A DNA stretch of 64,000 bases from Manis javanica (GCF_040802235.1 NC_133174.1:106025647-106089646); one strand, 5' to 3'; shown: positions 45,955 through 59,345, numbered from the stretch's first letter. Notes: a model not told the origin generated them from the sequence alone. Numbers and translations: made by a program.

Positions 45955-47260
45955 TCAGTGGGGTAAGAACAGTCTCTTCGACAAGGGCCTCTGGGACAAC
46001 TATACATCCACATGCAAATGAATAACGTGGGACACCAGGGTCACACCATACACAAAAAGTCACTCACTCAAAATGGATCCAAACACCTAAATGTAAGAGC
46101 TAAAATTCTAAAACTGCTGGAAGGAAACATAGGAGAAAAGCTCCATGGACCTTGAACTGGGAAATGATTTCTTAAATATTAGACCAAAAGCAAAAGCAAA
46201 AAAAGAAAAAATTAGACAAATTGGCCTTGGTCATGCAAAATGAAAATCTTTTTTGCATTACAAGACACAACCAAGGGCCAAGGGGGAGGAAAGATCTCCC
46301 ACAAAGGGGGAGAAAACATTGACAAATTGTATATCCAGTGAGAGTCTAGTACCCAGGATATATATTAAGAGGCCTTACAACTCCAAACAAGTGACCAAAA
46401 CACCCAGTAAAAATCGGTAAATGACCTAATTATACATTTCTCCAAAGAAGATAAACAAGTAGGCATCAATCACATGATAATATGCTCAACACCATTAGCC
46501 ATTAAGAAATGCAAATCAAAACCACAATAATAGGTGTTAACACCCATGAAGATGTCTAAAACTTTTAAAAAGGAAAATAACACATTGTTGTTGAGAATGT
46601 GGGGGAATCAGAAGCCATTTTTATATGTTACTGGTGGGGATATTAAGTTGGACACAAGACTGTTGAAAACAGTTTGGTGGATCCTCAAACACATGAGCCT
46701 AAAATTAGCATAGGATGCAGCAATTCCATTCCTGGAGATATACGCCCCCAAATTTAAAACAGGCATGCAAAAAACACATGAACATGCAGGTTCACAGTAA
46801 CGCTATTCAAAACAGCCAGAGGTGGAAGCAATCCAATTTTCTATCAACAGATAAGTGGATAAAAATAAGGTGGAATACCCATGTGATGGAATACTACACA
46901 GGCAGGAACAGGAATGCAACAAGGTGGATGAACTTTGAGGTCATTATTCTAAGTGAAATAGGCCAGACACAAAAGATTACATATGGTGTGATTCCCTCCA
47001 TATGAAATGTTCAGAGCAAGCCAACCCAGAAAGACAGAAGGTAGATTAGGGGTTGTGAGGTAGATGGGAATGAGGAGTGACTTCTTAGTGGGTATAAAAT
47101 TTCCTTTAGAACTTATGGAAATGTTTTGCAAGAAGATAAAGGTGGTAGTTTCACAATATTGTGAATTTACTTGATTCCACTGAATGGCATGCTTTAAAAT
47201 GTTCAATTTTATGGATGTGAATCTCAATTCAATAAAGCTTTTTTAAATAAAAAAGAATGA
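45955..47260 (+). mobile_element. Old L1 fragment (ORF2 end and 3'UTR)
   Basis: Diverged ORF2 C-terminal order is visible: 'aatggatccaaacacctaaa', 'ggaaacataggagaaaagct', 'ccattcctggagatatacgc', 'ggtggaatacccatgtgatg' and a 3'UTR ending in aataaagctttttta. It is older than the L1s of the 24-45 kb block, judged by divergence. Confidence 0.8.
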
Positions 47261-48620
47261 CACGTTTTGGACCACTGTAATAAAATATTCAAGTATTTTG
47301 AAAAAAAGGGAGCACATAATTTAAATGTATTTATTTAAAACAATACTAAGCCCATTGTTGCTTACATGTAAACAAGCTTTGTGAAAAAATTGTGATATTT
47401 TTTAAAACAAAGGATATTGAAAGTGTGGCACAGTTTTACATTTTTAAAAACCTATTCAATAGCCACAGGAACAAGAAAGATCTGAATTTTCTTACCTGCT
47501 TCTCCATTCCACCTCTTACAATCTGTTGTTTCAGTGGAAGGGAACCAAGCAATCTGGATTCGCTGATACTGAGTACGGGAAAGGAAGCCATCACTGGTCC
47601 CCCAACAGGTTCTCAGGGACCACCTCCCACCCAGGGTTCCCGGAATGACCACTGGGCACTGCTGAAGCCCAGTGTTCTTCCATGACACTCTCAAATCAAC
47701 CCACTGAGAGCAGAAACACTCTTCATTGATTTGACAAAAATGGAGAAGAAGCAACAGAGACCTTGGGGCACAGTGTGAAAGGCACACAGCTGAGGAGAGG
47801 CAGAGTCGAGACTCAAGCCCACATCTGTCTTTCAGAAAGCCTCTCTGATTAAAAAGATCGACCATGAAAGCACCCCACTATTTGCCCTCCCTAGAAACTA
47901 CATAGGCTAGATGATGGGTCTTGATACCTCTCTCCCTTCCCTCCACCCTGAGAACCTGTTGAAAACCTGCATCCAATTGGCACACAGTTACAGAAAAGTC
48001 CAGCTTGCCCTTCTCTTGTGGATTATATGCGGAATGGGAGGGCTCTGTCTTGCTCTAGAATCTGGGGTCCAGGGCTGTGCTGGGTCTGGCTGAAACCATC
48101 ACCTCATGAGAGCTGGTTTGGGGCATCACTTGCCAAACCAGCATCCAGTGACATCATGTTGGTGGCTTGAAATTGGCCATGACGGGGCTATTTACATCGT
48201 GGAAATAGGAAATCCCTGGAAAGCAGAACTGCACTGTCCCCTCCCAAGGCCCTGTTTCCCAGTACATCATGGCCCAAGGCTGACCACAGAAGGCCCTCCT
48301 GGAGCTCATTAAACAGAAGGAAGAGCTGCGTCACAGGGCAGCTCTGTCCCCTAAATGTGGATGACTATGAGAGAGGAGGTGTGTGCTGCGTGACCTCACA
48401 ATAGAACACAGAGTTTCTCTGAGCATAGACTTCATTAGCAGTGTGGTCCTGCCACAGCCTGGGTTTCTGGTTTGCCTTCCTCTGACATCCATGTGCTTTG
48501 TCCTCATAACTTTTCTCCTCTCTGGGTCATTGTAAATTGACTGAGAGAACCTAGCACAAATGTACCTGGCCTCATGTGTCCTGGCAGGTTGAAAGGAGGC
48601 ACTTAACAGGACCTGACCTC
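47261..48620. other. Unassigned sequence
   Basis: Moderate GC, several short frames on both strands, none recognisable. No splice-bounded exon was identified. Confidence 0.4.
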
Positions 48621-48622
48621 TG

Positions 48623-48647
48623 GGAGAGAGAGAGAGAGAAAGAGAAG

Positions 48648-48692
<45 letters not shown>
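48623..48692 (+). repeat. (GA)n-(TG)n compound microsatellite
   Basis: A gagaga run (48623-48647) is followed by an uninterrupted tg run of about 42 bp to 48692. The frames printed through it (poly-Val/Cys and poly-His/Thr) are artefacts. Confidence 0.95.
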
Positions 48693-48694
<2 letters not shown>

Positions 48695-50640
48695 CTCAAG
48701 GGAGAATAGAAGCTGTTATCTTTTTACTTTATTTCCTCCATAATCCACTTTGTGAAAACTCCCCTGCCCCCAATGCCTATTCTATGAGAACATTGGGTAT
48801 TGTCTCTAATATTTCACTCATTCATCCATCAAACTGGCTGGGGTGTAAATGACTGAGTGAGAGATCAACGCTGTGCATCTGAGGATGTATTAGTATTTCC
48901 TGGTTTCCATAGAAAGCTAACATCAGGGAAAATGTTTTGATGACATTCTGGTTTCCATGAAAACTGGGGTAAGCCATTCTTTCCTGAAGTCAGAAACACT
49001 TAACAAGGATACTTACAGACTGGAGAGATGGAGTAACTGTAGAAACTCGACACTAGTCGGTGTCTGCTATCATTGTGAGTTTGTGCGCGTGTATGTGGTA
49101 TGTTGTGCTGCAGTGTGTGGCCTTTGGCTGGACATTAAGAGCTCTGGTCCTTCTTGTTTTATAAGGAAGGATGGCAGCTTCTCCTGTGGGGGGCTGAGAT
49201 GGTTGAATAGTCTTTCATACCCCAGTGCCACTTCAGTGTCCTGAGGTGGCCACTGTTGTGTGAGGTCATAGTCACTTGAGTCCTTGAAAGCGGAGATCCC
49301 CAAGTATTTCTCACTGCATACCTCTGCTTACAATGAGGTGCTGAACCCTTAACGATGTAAGTCTACTCAGTTACTCCTACTTATAGTGAAGTTATTATGT
49401 GTACAATTTGGTGGAGAAAATTTGAAGTCAGCAAATGAGACAAATGGGTGGGATTGGAAGATCCAATGTTACTTTGTGTAACCCAGGTAATGATACAGTG
49501 CTCACCCTGAGTAGCTGACAGACATGAACTAAGGAACATCTCTAAAAGACAAATTCTCTGTTTTCACATCACTAATTACGGTTAGGTGAACTGAATGCGA
49601 GTCAGTAAGTGGCTCCTCCTTTATTATGGTAGTGTAGATATGATCAAAGGTTCTGGGTTTTGGGGTTGTATGTTTGGAGTTGAATGCCGCTGGTGGTACA
49701 GTATTTGTGTGCTTATTGTGTTTCTAAAGAAAAAGACAGTTTTTATAGGACAACTGTTGCATTCTTCATCAGGGACATGCCTTCGGAAGAAGCAGGTTCT
49801 AGGTGAAGGAGAGCCACACCTCTCAGCTCCAGTCCTGCACGCTGCTGGATGGTACTGAGACCCAGCTGTATCAACCCCATTCTCCATCTACCATCTGACT
49901 GCCTGTGACGCTCAGTCAGTGGGGTCTCCAGAGGGTGACAAGAGGTCTGGAAATGAGACCACTGGCTGTACTTTCCTCTCTGTCCATGCTCCTTTCAGGC
50001 TCCCCCCAGTAGTGGCACCTCACCCAACGTGTGACTTCATCAGGGATAGTCGGTCCTTAAAGTGGATTTCCTCCAAACTCCAAGGGCCCTCTCCATCAGT
50101 ACCTGCAGAAAGACCAGCGGCAGCAGACTGGTGAATTCTCTCCTAAGAGATCAGAGTCCCAGGCTGCCGGGGACCTCCTCTCAGATCCTGACACTGTGGC
50201 ATGAGAGGTCCACAGTTTTCCCCATCCTGACTGGGAGGGGTCTCGAGTTTCATGGACCCTCCCCTGCCCTCCTTTAGGAGCTGCATAGTGCTGGGCAGCT
50301 CCCTTTCCTCAGAAGTCAGAGCCCAAGCTCTGAGGTCTCCTCCTCCCAGGAAGTCATGGGTTCTCAGCACCAGTGCATGTTCCCTGGGTGGTCTTTCCAG
50401 AATTACAAGTGCATGCTCTTCCTACCGTGGTGCCCCTCTTCTTGTGTCATTGCTCACTTTTTGCCTTTTTCTGGTCTCTGAATAATTCTATCAAGACCTA
50501 TCTAATTAAAATAACGAGAGGACGCTGCCTAATAATCATGTTGTTTTTCTGTCTTTGCTTTTAAAGTCCTTCCTTTCACTTTGGTTTCTCGAAGTTTTAT
50601 TGTATGAGTGTAGGCTTGCTTGTATGTGCGTTTCCATGTC
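48693..50640. other. Unassigned sequence
   Basis: GC-moderate region with short unrelated frames. No recognised exon, RNA or recent transposon. Confidence 0.4.
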
Positions 50641-50644
50641 TGTG

Positions 50645-50742
50645 TGCATATGTGTGTGTGTGTGTGTGCGTGCGTGTGTGTGTGTGAGAAGAGAGAGAGA
50701 AAGAAGAGAGAGGAGAAGACAGACAGGGGAGAGAGAGAGAGA
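50645..50742 (+). repeat. (TG)n-(GA)n compound microsatellite
   Basis: tgtgtgtg with gcgtgcg interruptions, then an agagagaa run with gacagac interruptions. Confidence 0.93.
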
Positions 50743-52187
50743 ATTATGCTTGTGCTTTGGCACATCAAACATACCATCTGATATTTTTCTTTGTTTTGGA
50801 CAATTGTTCAGTATTGTTCCTTTACGTGTTCTGCATCGGCTCTCTCTCTTCTTGGATGGCAATTGAGTATCTCTTGTGTGGTTAGGTACATACATTGCAA
50901 TACTTTGACCAATACAAGATACACCTCAAAGACTTTTAAAACATTTCCAATACATCCTCACTGCATTCTGTGCAATGGTATGTTACCATTTTGCTCCATG
51001 TGCTTTCTTTTGGTTCACTTACATCCAATATTTCATATCATACCTCCTTAGCATCTCTTCAAAGTAAGGTTTGGGTGCACGCAGATGTATGAATGTGCTC
51101 TCCCTGTAGTGTTTAACAACATGACTTGAAAAATAACATTTACCTTCACCACCTACTTCCATCCTTGTTCTCTTTTTCCACCCATCCGTTTTTCTCTTCT
51201 CAATGGAACCATGTCATGACATTTCTGTTTACCCTTCTAGATTTTCTCCCTGCTGTTTACATGCTTTTTGTAACCTAAGATAAAATATGTGGTCTTGCTT
51301 TCCATGTGAATGTGGGCCTTATGTAAAGCATTTATTTGTCCTTAATTGGTCTCTAGCCAGACTTTTTTGCCTGAGTTTTTTCCATGTCAGTGCATGAGGG
51401 TCTTCATCAGTCTTTGTGCTCAATACATAACATGCCCTCCTTAGTCTTTGCCCCGTGGGTAGCAAGGGCCTGACCTAGGCCCACGGCTGTTGTGGTGACC
51501 TACAGGGTGATAACCTATCTTGTGATCAAGGGCACCTCTTTCTCCTTGTGCACCAGGAAAACCAATAGGTTCTGAAATACACATCTCGATCACTCTCCTG
51601 GATGTTAGTGATTACGGAGGTCTCACCTGCAGGAAGGGGGAGGCTGCCCTTGTCTTTCACCCCTAACAGCATGGGTGACTCCATTAGTGTTGTGGAGGAT
51701 ACTGGAGGTCTCCCTGTGGCAGGTAACAGGGACAGGAGGGGTAACGACATCTTGGAAGGAAAAGTTGGCCTGCTGGACGGGAGGAACCACCTGGGTTTGC
51801 AAAAGGAACGGGAGAGAATTCGAAGCAGTTTGTACTGCGGAAGTACAAACGTTCACAGTAAATTAAGATTTCAAGCCGAGAGGCTGAACATAGTGCTCTA
51901 TTAATGAGTTGGCTTTAAAAGTATTCTTGGTGTTGGGGGCAGCATAATACATGAAAAATACAGTTGAGAAAAGCATAAAATTCCATCTAAATGTAAGGTA
52001 TACAGAGGGTGGGAGTTGAATGAATGGGGAGATGGTCCTGTGCCCATTGCAGAATATGGATAGATGTCCAGAGGAGACCCCCTTGAGAAGTGGAAGACTC
52101 AAAATTAACCACCTCCAAATCCACTAATCTAGAATGAACCACTATGCTGCCCCTAAATCCACAAGCCAGCCCTATCAAAGCAACAGC
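50743..52187. other. Unassigned; former 3' end of the KIAA1210-like gene may lie here
   Basis: The KIAA1210/CRACD families have further short C-terminal exons after the large exon. I could not identify them here with confidence. Several frames of 60-100 codons at 51526-52178 have no family resemblance. Confidence 0.35.
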
Positions 52188-55100
52188 TCAGCAGGCAAGG
52201 CTAGGACAGACTGCCTCCCATTCAAGACTGATTTCCAGTTTTCCCTCCACTTGGTGCCTACTTGCCATCTGCAAAGATAAAGTCTTTCCTGGGATCTGGT
52301 AAGCAGGCTGCTTCTTGGCCATGCTTTCAGATCTGGACCTGCTGTGTTGCTTCTCTGCAAGGCCAGATATCATGGGGCAATTCTCTGTGGTGCTCAGGAG
52401 ACCCTGGGAAGCACTTCTTCTGATTTGCTGTTCACTACCTAAGGAGAATGACATTGGGCCCAAGGAAAATGAAGGAAATTCGGTAAATTTTTTCTTGTTT
52501 CATCTTGTTTCTCACTCCTGTACCTCTGTGAGGAAGGGATGTTTCTCAGTCGGGCTCCAAAAAGGTTTTCAATATTAGAGCAATTGGTAGATAAGCTTGA
52601 GTGGCTGTTATCTTGATCACTACTCTCAACAACGTCCTTCTGAGAGTCAGTGCCCTCAGAAGTGGACTTTGCCAGGCAGGGGTGGTGGTGAACGATTCAG
52701 TAGCAGAAGCTGGGATGTTCTCAGTGAGCTCTCTGAAGCCTTGGCTGTGTTTCTTGGTTCTGTCTGGAGAAGCTGAGCCTCTTGGTAGGGGCCAGCTGCT
52801 GGGATTGCTCTCAAAAATGGTTCCCTCAGCAGCAGCAGTCACAGACCTTGAATAAACCTGTTGCTGATATTCAGGGTCTGCCAAAGCCTGAAAAGGGTGT
52901 CTGGGAGGCAGACGCTCCTTAGAACTGCTCCACTTTACAGGTGCACTTGCTGAGCCTGTTGAGGAAATTTGTGGCTGGAAGTTAGCCCCATCCCTGGCTT
53001 GGAAAGGGTCTTTGGAAGGCAGCTGCTCTTCAGAACTCCTCCACTCTTTAGGAGAGCTATCAGAAAGTGAGGGGGCTTCTTGCTTATACTCATGCTTCCC
53101 CAGGGCCTGGGAAAGGTGTCTGGGAGGCAGTTACTCTTCAGATCTCCTCCGCTCCACAGGAGCACTCTCTGACTGTGAGAAGACTTTTTGCGGGCCTTCA
53201 GGCCACTGCAGGGACTGGGAAGGGCATTTTGTAGGCAGCAGCTTCAAAGAAATGCCTCCCTCCATACTGGCACTCTCCCCACCTGCAAAAACTCGGTGCT
53301 CAGCTTTAGGCTTGGACAAAGATTTGGGAGGTTGATTTGAAGACAGAGGATCTGCATAAGTTCCTCCCTCAGTAGCAGGTTTCTCTTAGATCTGTTGTGC
53401 CATAGACTTCATGAACGACTGGGAAGGAGCCCTGGAAACTAGCAGTTTCTTAGGCATGCCTCTTTCCGCAGCAGTGTTCTCTAGACATGAGGACATTTCC
53501 TGAACCTTAGGCCCCATTGAGAGCTGGATAGGACATTTGGGAAGAGGTGGCTTCCCAGAAACGCCCATCTCAACGGCAGCACTCTAAAAACTTGAGCACA
53601 GTTGCTGGACTTTACACCTCACAGTGGTTAGGGAAAGCTCTTTAGAAGCACCCTCCTCAATGGCGACACTCTCTGGACCTGCAGAGGTTGGTTGGTGGAC
53701 TACTGGTTCTGTCCGTGACTGGGAGGCCTCTGCTCCATAGAAATGCTCCTCTCAGCCGCGGTACTCTCTGGACCCACAAAGGCTAGGCACTCAAAGTGGC
53801 AGCTCCCCCAGGACTGGAAAGCATATGTGCGAGGCCTGCACTCCACAGGACCATGCCATTCTGCAGGAGCACTCACTGGACATGAATAGACTCCCTGCTT
53901 GGCTACTGGTCTCATGAGGGGCTGAGAAGACTCTCTGGGTGGCAGCGGTTCCACAGAAATGCATCACTCCATGGTGGCACTCTCTGAACCTACGGAGACT
54001 TGTTGCTCCAATGTAGGGCTCTCCCAGGCCTGGAAAGGGCATCTAGGAGGCTGCACCTCCACAGAAACGCTCTCCTCAGCCTTGGCATTCTCTGGAGCAG
54101 CAGAGGCTTGTTGCTCGACTTTGGGGCTCACCCAGGGCTGGAAGGTGTATCTGGGATGCACTGGCTCCACAGGACCACTCCATATGGCTGAAGCACTCAC
54201 TGACTCAAGGGTCCTAGTCTGTGGCTGGAATTTAGGCCTAACCAAGGGTTGGGAAGGGCATCTGGGAGCCAGCTGCTCATCAGAACTCAATTCCACAAAA
54301 CATTTTGATTTTGTGAGGACTTCTTGACCATCTTCAGGCTTCACCAAGGACTGAAAAGAGTCCCTGGGAGCTGCATCCTCTTCTGATGCACTCTCTGAAC
54401 CTGAGGAGACTTCTTGTTCCTCTCCAGGGTCCTCCAAGGACTGGAAAGAGTCTCTGGGATCCAGCTGCTGCTCAGAAACACTCCCTGCCTCTGACGTGCT
54501 CTCTGAACCTGAGGAGACTTCTTCAGCTTTGGACTTTCCCAAAGACCGAGAAAGGCTTCTAGGAGGCAGCCTCTCTGCAGAAATGTCTCCCTCCGCCAAA
54601 ACATTTGCCATACCTGAAATGCTTGCAGTAAAGTCTTGGAGAACATGTCCAGGAGGCTGTTCTTTGCAGCCAGTTGGGATGTCTTAAACCGACTCCACTT
54701 TCAACTGGACACTTGGTGAATCAAGGCAGGAAGCTCCTTCCTCTTCTGCCTGACTACAAGAAGGATCCATAAACCCCTGAGCCCCCACTGCCACCAGGAA
54801 AATGACATCTTCCTGGGTTGTAGAAGGGCTTTCCACCACTGGTAAAAGAGAAGTTCTGGCATCTGTCTTCTCGGCCCCAGAAGCCCCATCTTCGTGGTAT
54901 GGTGATGGGCCACTAGCCAGAGATTCTTCTATGTCTGCAGGTATGGCTTGTGATGCTGATGCTTTTCTGGCTTCAGAATTAGTACCAGCATCTCTCCTTC
55001 CCATGTTATCTTTATCTGAAAGCAAATTCTGGGGAACAGCGGTTTCTGTTTGTGGAGTTGTGGGCTGCCCTACAACTTGCTCCTCCAAGGGCTGGTGATA

Positions 55101-55361
55101 GAAAAAGCACTTCTGGACAGTCTTTTCAGAAGATAGGGACCCAGCTCCCTCAACCAGGCCAACCCCTGGGCTGCACTGCTTAAAACTCCTTCCGCTGGCC
55201 ACTCATTCCTGAAGTGCTCCATCCTTTCCTTCCATGTCGTTTTCTGTATGTTGCACAGAGTGGGTAGCCCCGGCTGCCGGCAGCATCTGTGCTTGCAGCC
55301 TGAGCTGTTGTCTTCTTATCACAAATCTCAGTTTTGTTGTTCTCCTCGGGGCTTGAAGGAC
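52188..55361 (-). pseudogene. KIAA1210: KIAA1210-like large exon, multiply broken
   Basis: A minus-strand exon of about 3.2 kb with acceptor ...ctatttggtatag at 55368-55362. It encodes low-complexity repeats of about 35-45 residues built on PPR-x-(S/P)-x-Q-x-L...QQ-x-SSGSES, such as LPPRSLSRSLGKSKAEEVSS, PPRCPFQAWESPTLEQQVS and PPRESSQPLMRPVAKQ. A Ser-rich end follows, including ESMAKKQPAYQIPGK, which matches the conserved tail motif of KIAA1210 and its CRACD relatives. KIAA1210 is an X-linked, testis-enriched acrosomal protein of poorly known function. Lesions are a frame change between 55361 and 55260, TGA at 55205-55203, TAA at 54686-54684, TGA at 53966-53964, further frame changes between about 53700 and 53120, and others near 52662 and 52470. 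With this many, sequencing error is unlikely. Family assignment rests on recall of motifs. Confidence 0.72.
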
Positions 55362-57137
55362 CTATACCAAATAGAAATAAGGAAGTTTGTGCTTTTGACT
55401 TCCTAAAATAAGAATACTCTGTCCTGGCCCAAAGAGTACCAGTTTGCTCTCAAATTCTCTAGTACATTGAAGTAGCTGTTCAGAAGCTAGAACTTGGTCA
55501 CCATTAGCCTTCTGCAGCTGGATATTCTTAAATCAAAGTGAAATCCCAGCTGTATGAACTGATTCCAAGGTTGGCTCATCACCATTGTTATCAATGGTCT
55601 GGTCCACAGTTAGATGTGAGGCATGTCAAAAGGCACTTTCTGAACTTGTAATGATTACCTTTTAGGAAACTGACTGGGGCAGGGTAAAGGGAAATTTTGC
55701 TTTCTACTTCATATGTATAATTTTCTACTTCACTCTACTTAATTTTCATATGTGCAGGAATTTTTTATTTGTTAGAAAAATGTCAACAGGGGTTATCTGG
55801 GAGGTAGGGACCCAGATATATCTGGGCTATCTGGAACCCCTTTTCTTCTGCCTTTTACTCTCTTGTATTAAAATAATCTGATGAAATACACATGCAAAGC
55901 CATTCTTGGAAGGCCTTAACAATTGCCATCAGTCTATGGCCTTCATTCAGGTCAAGCACAAGGCAGCAGTTGTACGGATAGCTCCTCTTCTCTCTAGTAC
56001 TTTTACTAAGGAACTCAGTTTGATCCCAGGTGGGAGGGCCCTCGCTGCCTTTCCTCCCTTATCCATCCACTGCACCCCTAACTCCACCTAGTGGTTTCAT
56101 ATCCAGCATTCAGCACTGAGTATAGCTGCCTGCACCCCAAACCACTCCCATTATATGGAAAACCAATCAAAGTATCTGAACCAGTCTTATCATCTGTCCA
56201 AAAAAGGGACAACTATTAAAAGTAAATATGAAAAAAGATTAAGTAAATTAGTATTATCCATTTCCTTCCTTCCTTCCTTCCTTCCTTCGTTCCTTCCTTC
56301 CTTTCTTTTTACAGAACAGTTGTGTGGTTTGGTTAGATTTCATAGAAAACTGTATTTAGGGATATCCGGTCTTTGGACCCATGTGAGAAATCCTTTGTGG
56401 GCAAAAACGTGAAGTAACTATTCGATTTAATGTGTGGAACACAGGAATTTTGTTTTATCATGTATTGCTTGGAATTAGGTTGCCATCAGCTGGAGCCAAC
56501 ATCCGCATCCACACATGCACATGCACATGCACAGATTTTTGTTCCAGTGGTATTTGTGACTTAGGGATTGGATGCTGTCGGCTGCCAAGGACAACTATCT
56601 GCAGCTGCCCAAGTCCTCTTTGTCCATGGGTATGGGAACTGGTCTCGCTGTAACACAAGACCTTTCCTCTCTACTCGAAGAAAAAAAGCAACTATAAAAA
56701 AACTAGCTTTGGCCAATTCTGTTATTATAGTCTGGTTCTGTTGCTAAGGGACAATGTTGAAGGGGAAATCCCTGGCTGTGCTCAAATATGTGGGCTCATT
56801 GAGGAGCTCAGCATATACATTAGCCTTAAAGAGGATCGAAGAAACTTAAAACCAGACAAGCACAAAAATCTCTATCTGATTGGGAATTCAGTTAGGAAAA
56901 ACAGGGGCCCGGGTGTGAGTGATCCTTTTCCCAAATCCCACACAAGTGGCGATTGTATAAAATAGGCAGTTTATATGGAGAAACCTGGACCACGTTAGTG
57001 TGCATCTTCAACTGAAAGCTCCCTGAAGACCAAAGACAGCAGGCCTGGGTAATTCTCCTTATACAGCTCCTATCACACAGCACTGTGCAATTAGCTCCTA
57101 ATAACGTGTTTCTGGAGGAGGGTGCAGATGTGCCAAC
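55362..57137. other. Presumed intron of KIAA1210-like remnant
   Basis: Nothing recognised apart from the (TTCC)n tract listed separately and a short tandem of 'cacatg' hexamers (56511-56531). Confidence 0.45.
56262..56308 (+). repeat. (TTCC)n microsatellite
   Basis: About eleven ttcc units with one ttcg interruption. Confidence 0.93.
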
Positions 57138-57213
57138 CTGCGCTGTCTATTTTCAGCTTCTTTTGGTTTGTTTGTACTCTTCTTTTCTTCAGTTCCCCCT
57201 GCTTTGGTTCCAC
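57138..57213 (-). pseudogene. Candidate upstream exon of KIAA1210-like gene
   Basis: A pyrimidine-rich acceptor (cttttcctctttcag) is followed by GGTEEKKSTNKPKEAENRQR-type charged sequence and a donor CAG/gttggc. Its Lys/Glu-rich composition and orientation suit the 5' part of the KIAA1210-like gene. The donor is weak and no family motif is decisive. Confidence 0.4.
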
Positions 57214-57904
57214 CTGAAAGAGGAAAAGAAAGCGCTTGAATCAGCAGACTGACGTGCTCTCCACCCAGCCCTGCAAGGTTGTCAAAGAGAAAAGCACCAG
57301 CAAAAAAGTCCTTGATATCCAAATGGCTGCACTGGGAGCATAACAGTACCATTAACGATGACAATTATTTCCGAAGGCATCCATCACCTGGTGATCATTT
57401 CATCTACTGGAAGTGGTTCACCTAGATTTGAAGTTGCTGATCTCTGAGTGATTTGCTACAGGGACTCTCGGAAACACCCTGAAAGCCAGTGAACCACACT
57501 GCAAGCTCATAAACCTGAAATTGGGGTTGTTAGGCCTGACAGCAGTCATGTTCTTGGTAGCGCTGGAATTCCTAAACTTGCTTCACTAGACTTGGGAGCT
57601 GAACTCAAATCCTGTTTGGCTTCTTTGCAGGGATTCTAGTGGAAGCATGAATTACGCCTTTCCAGCTCAAAAGGAGAAAGACAGTGGGGTTTGGCAGGGG
57701 TTGGGGACAGAGAGAAAAAGATGAAGGATTCAGCCTTTACATTGAAAGGGTTGAAAGTGGTTTAGTGTAAACAAGGTTTGCAGATCATTACAGTGCAGCT
57801 TTGGAAATGTCAGAGTAGCACTGGACTGAATAGTGTCCAGAATGTGCTCATGCAAGCCTTATGACATGCATCCAAAGGTAAATATACAACTCTTTATGTC
57901 ACAC
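57214..57904. other. Unassigned intronic sequence
   Basis: No repeat or coding signal recognised between the candidate exon and the solo LTR. Confidence 0.4.
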
Positions 57905-57909
57905 ATTGG

Positions 57910-58345
57910 TGTGGATAAAATGAGAGTTCCTGTGGCCAGGATTCTCACCTGGCCCTGGTTGACTAGCTCACTGCACACCTGTGGGAAATACATGACTGTT
58001 GACTCTATATAAAGAGCTCTGCCCAGTGCTCTAGGCATGACATGGTGGCAGAGCTACAAGGCTGTAGGAGAGCAGAGCAGAGGCTGGAGTGGTGGCAGTG
58101 CCGAGGACAGAGGCCCAGAGGCCCAGAGGACGGCTGTGCAGACAGAGGGGCCTAGAGGCAAGGGGAGAGACCAGTTTCCTGCATGCAGACTCGCTCTGAG
58201 TGAACGAGACTTTAGTGACTGACCTGCCACCTGGAAATAAAGTTGGGTATAACCCTTTCACCCCAAGAACGTTTTGCTCTCAATTTTTTTGGTCACATTG
58301 AATCCATAGTGAACTTGCCTGGGGCTGAAACCCATTGGCAAGACA
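57910..58345 (+). mobile_element. Solo ERV LTR with 5-bp TSD
   Basis: A 436-bp unit starting TGTGG and ending GCAAGACA (TG...CA), flanked by attgg on both sides (57905-57909 and 58346-58350). It has a TATA box (ctatataaag, 58004-58013), a GC-rich R region and AATAAA at 58236-58241, giving an ordinary U3-R-U5 order in plus orientation. No internal retroviral genes remain, as after LTR-LTR recombination. It is unrelated in sequence to the L1-borne LTR at 44767. Confidence 0.85.
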
Positions 58346-58350
58346 ATTGG

Positions 58351-59215
58351 TTTCAAGTATACAGCGTAGTGATTCAACAGGTATGTACATTATTTTTTTT
58401 ATTTTGTTATCATTAATCTACAATTACATGCAGAACATTATGTTTACTAGGCTCCCCCTTCACCAAGTCCCCCCTACAATCACCATTACAGTCACTGTCC
58501 ATCAGCGTAGTAAGATGCTATAGAATCACTACTTGTCTTCTCTGTGTTGTACAGCCCTCCCCATGCCCCCCCCACATTATACATGCTAATCGTGATGCCC
58601 CTTTCTTTTTCCCCACCCTTATCCCTCCCTTCCCACCCATCGTCCCCAGTCCCTTTCCCTTTGGTAACTGTTAGTCCATTCTTGGGTATGTACATTATTA
58701 AATCCTTCCCCCAACTCGTGAGGTTACTATCTGTGAACATAGAAATGTTACAGAACTATGGACTATATTTGCCATGCTGCACTTCCTTTCCCATGACTAA
58801 TTTCCATTACAATTGAGATTTTGTGCTTCTTTATTCCCGGCACCTATTTCTCCCACCCTCCCCAACCCACCCTCCAGTCACTTCTCAGTGTCTCTGGGTC
58901 TACTGCTGTTTTGTTGGTTTTGTTTTGCTTTTGTCTTAGATTCTACATGTAAGTCAGTCATGTGGTATTTGTCTTTCTCAACCTGGCTTATTTCACTTAG
59001 CATGGTACCCTCTAGGTCTACCCATGTTGTTGCAAATGGCAGGATTCCTTTCTTTTTTGTGGCTGAATAATATTCCATTGTGTGTGTGTGCCTCTTCTTC
59101 TTTATCCATTCATCTGTTGATGGACACTTTGGTTGCTTCCATACTGTGGCTACTGTAAATAATGCAGCAGTAAGCATAGGGGTGCATATATCTTTTCCAA
59201 TCAGAGTCAAAATGA
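58351..59215 (-). mobile_element. Old L1 3' region, antisense, hosting a younger insertion
   Basis: Antisense 3'UTR and ORF2-end sequence (minus-strand relic 59210-58878 with WKQPKCPSTDEWIKK). It is interrupted by the short young L1 at 58394-58684. Confidence 0.8.
58394..58684 (-). mobile_element. Short young L1 (3'UTR only) with TSD
   Basis: A T-run followed by the young L1 3'UTR (gttatcattaatctacaatt). The flanks repeat ggtatgtacattat (58380-58393 and 58685-58698), a 14-bp exact TSD. Confidence 0.93.
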
Positions 59216-59224
59216 TTTATTTTT

Positions 59225-59345
59225 CAAGTGAATGAGGTCAGATAGATCTGGGTTCAAATCCCTGCTCCATCACTCGCTCGCCATGTGACCTTGGGCAAGT
59301 TATTCTCTCATTCTCCACATCCACATTTATAAATTAGGGATAAGG
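59225..59345 (+). repeat. MIR SINE
   Basis: MIR core blocks in order: gatctgggttcaaatccctg, gccatgtgaccttgggcaag, then an 'attctctcattctcc' block. Confidence 0.88.

Noticed and set aside
48623..48699. Repetitive peptide frames through the (TG)n tract
   Set aside because: Any dinucleotide repeat is open in several frames; no gene evidence. It is also not a CRISPR array, since there are no spacers.
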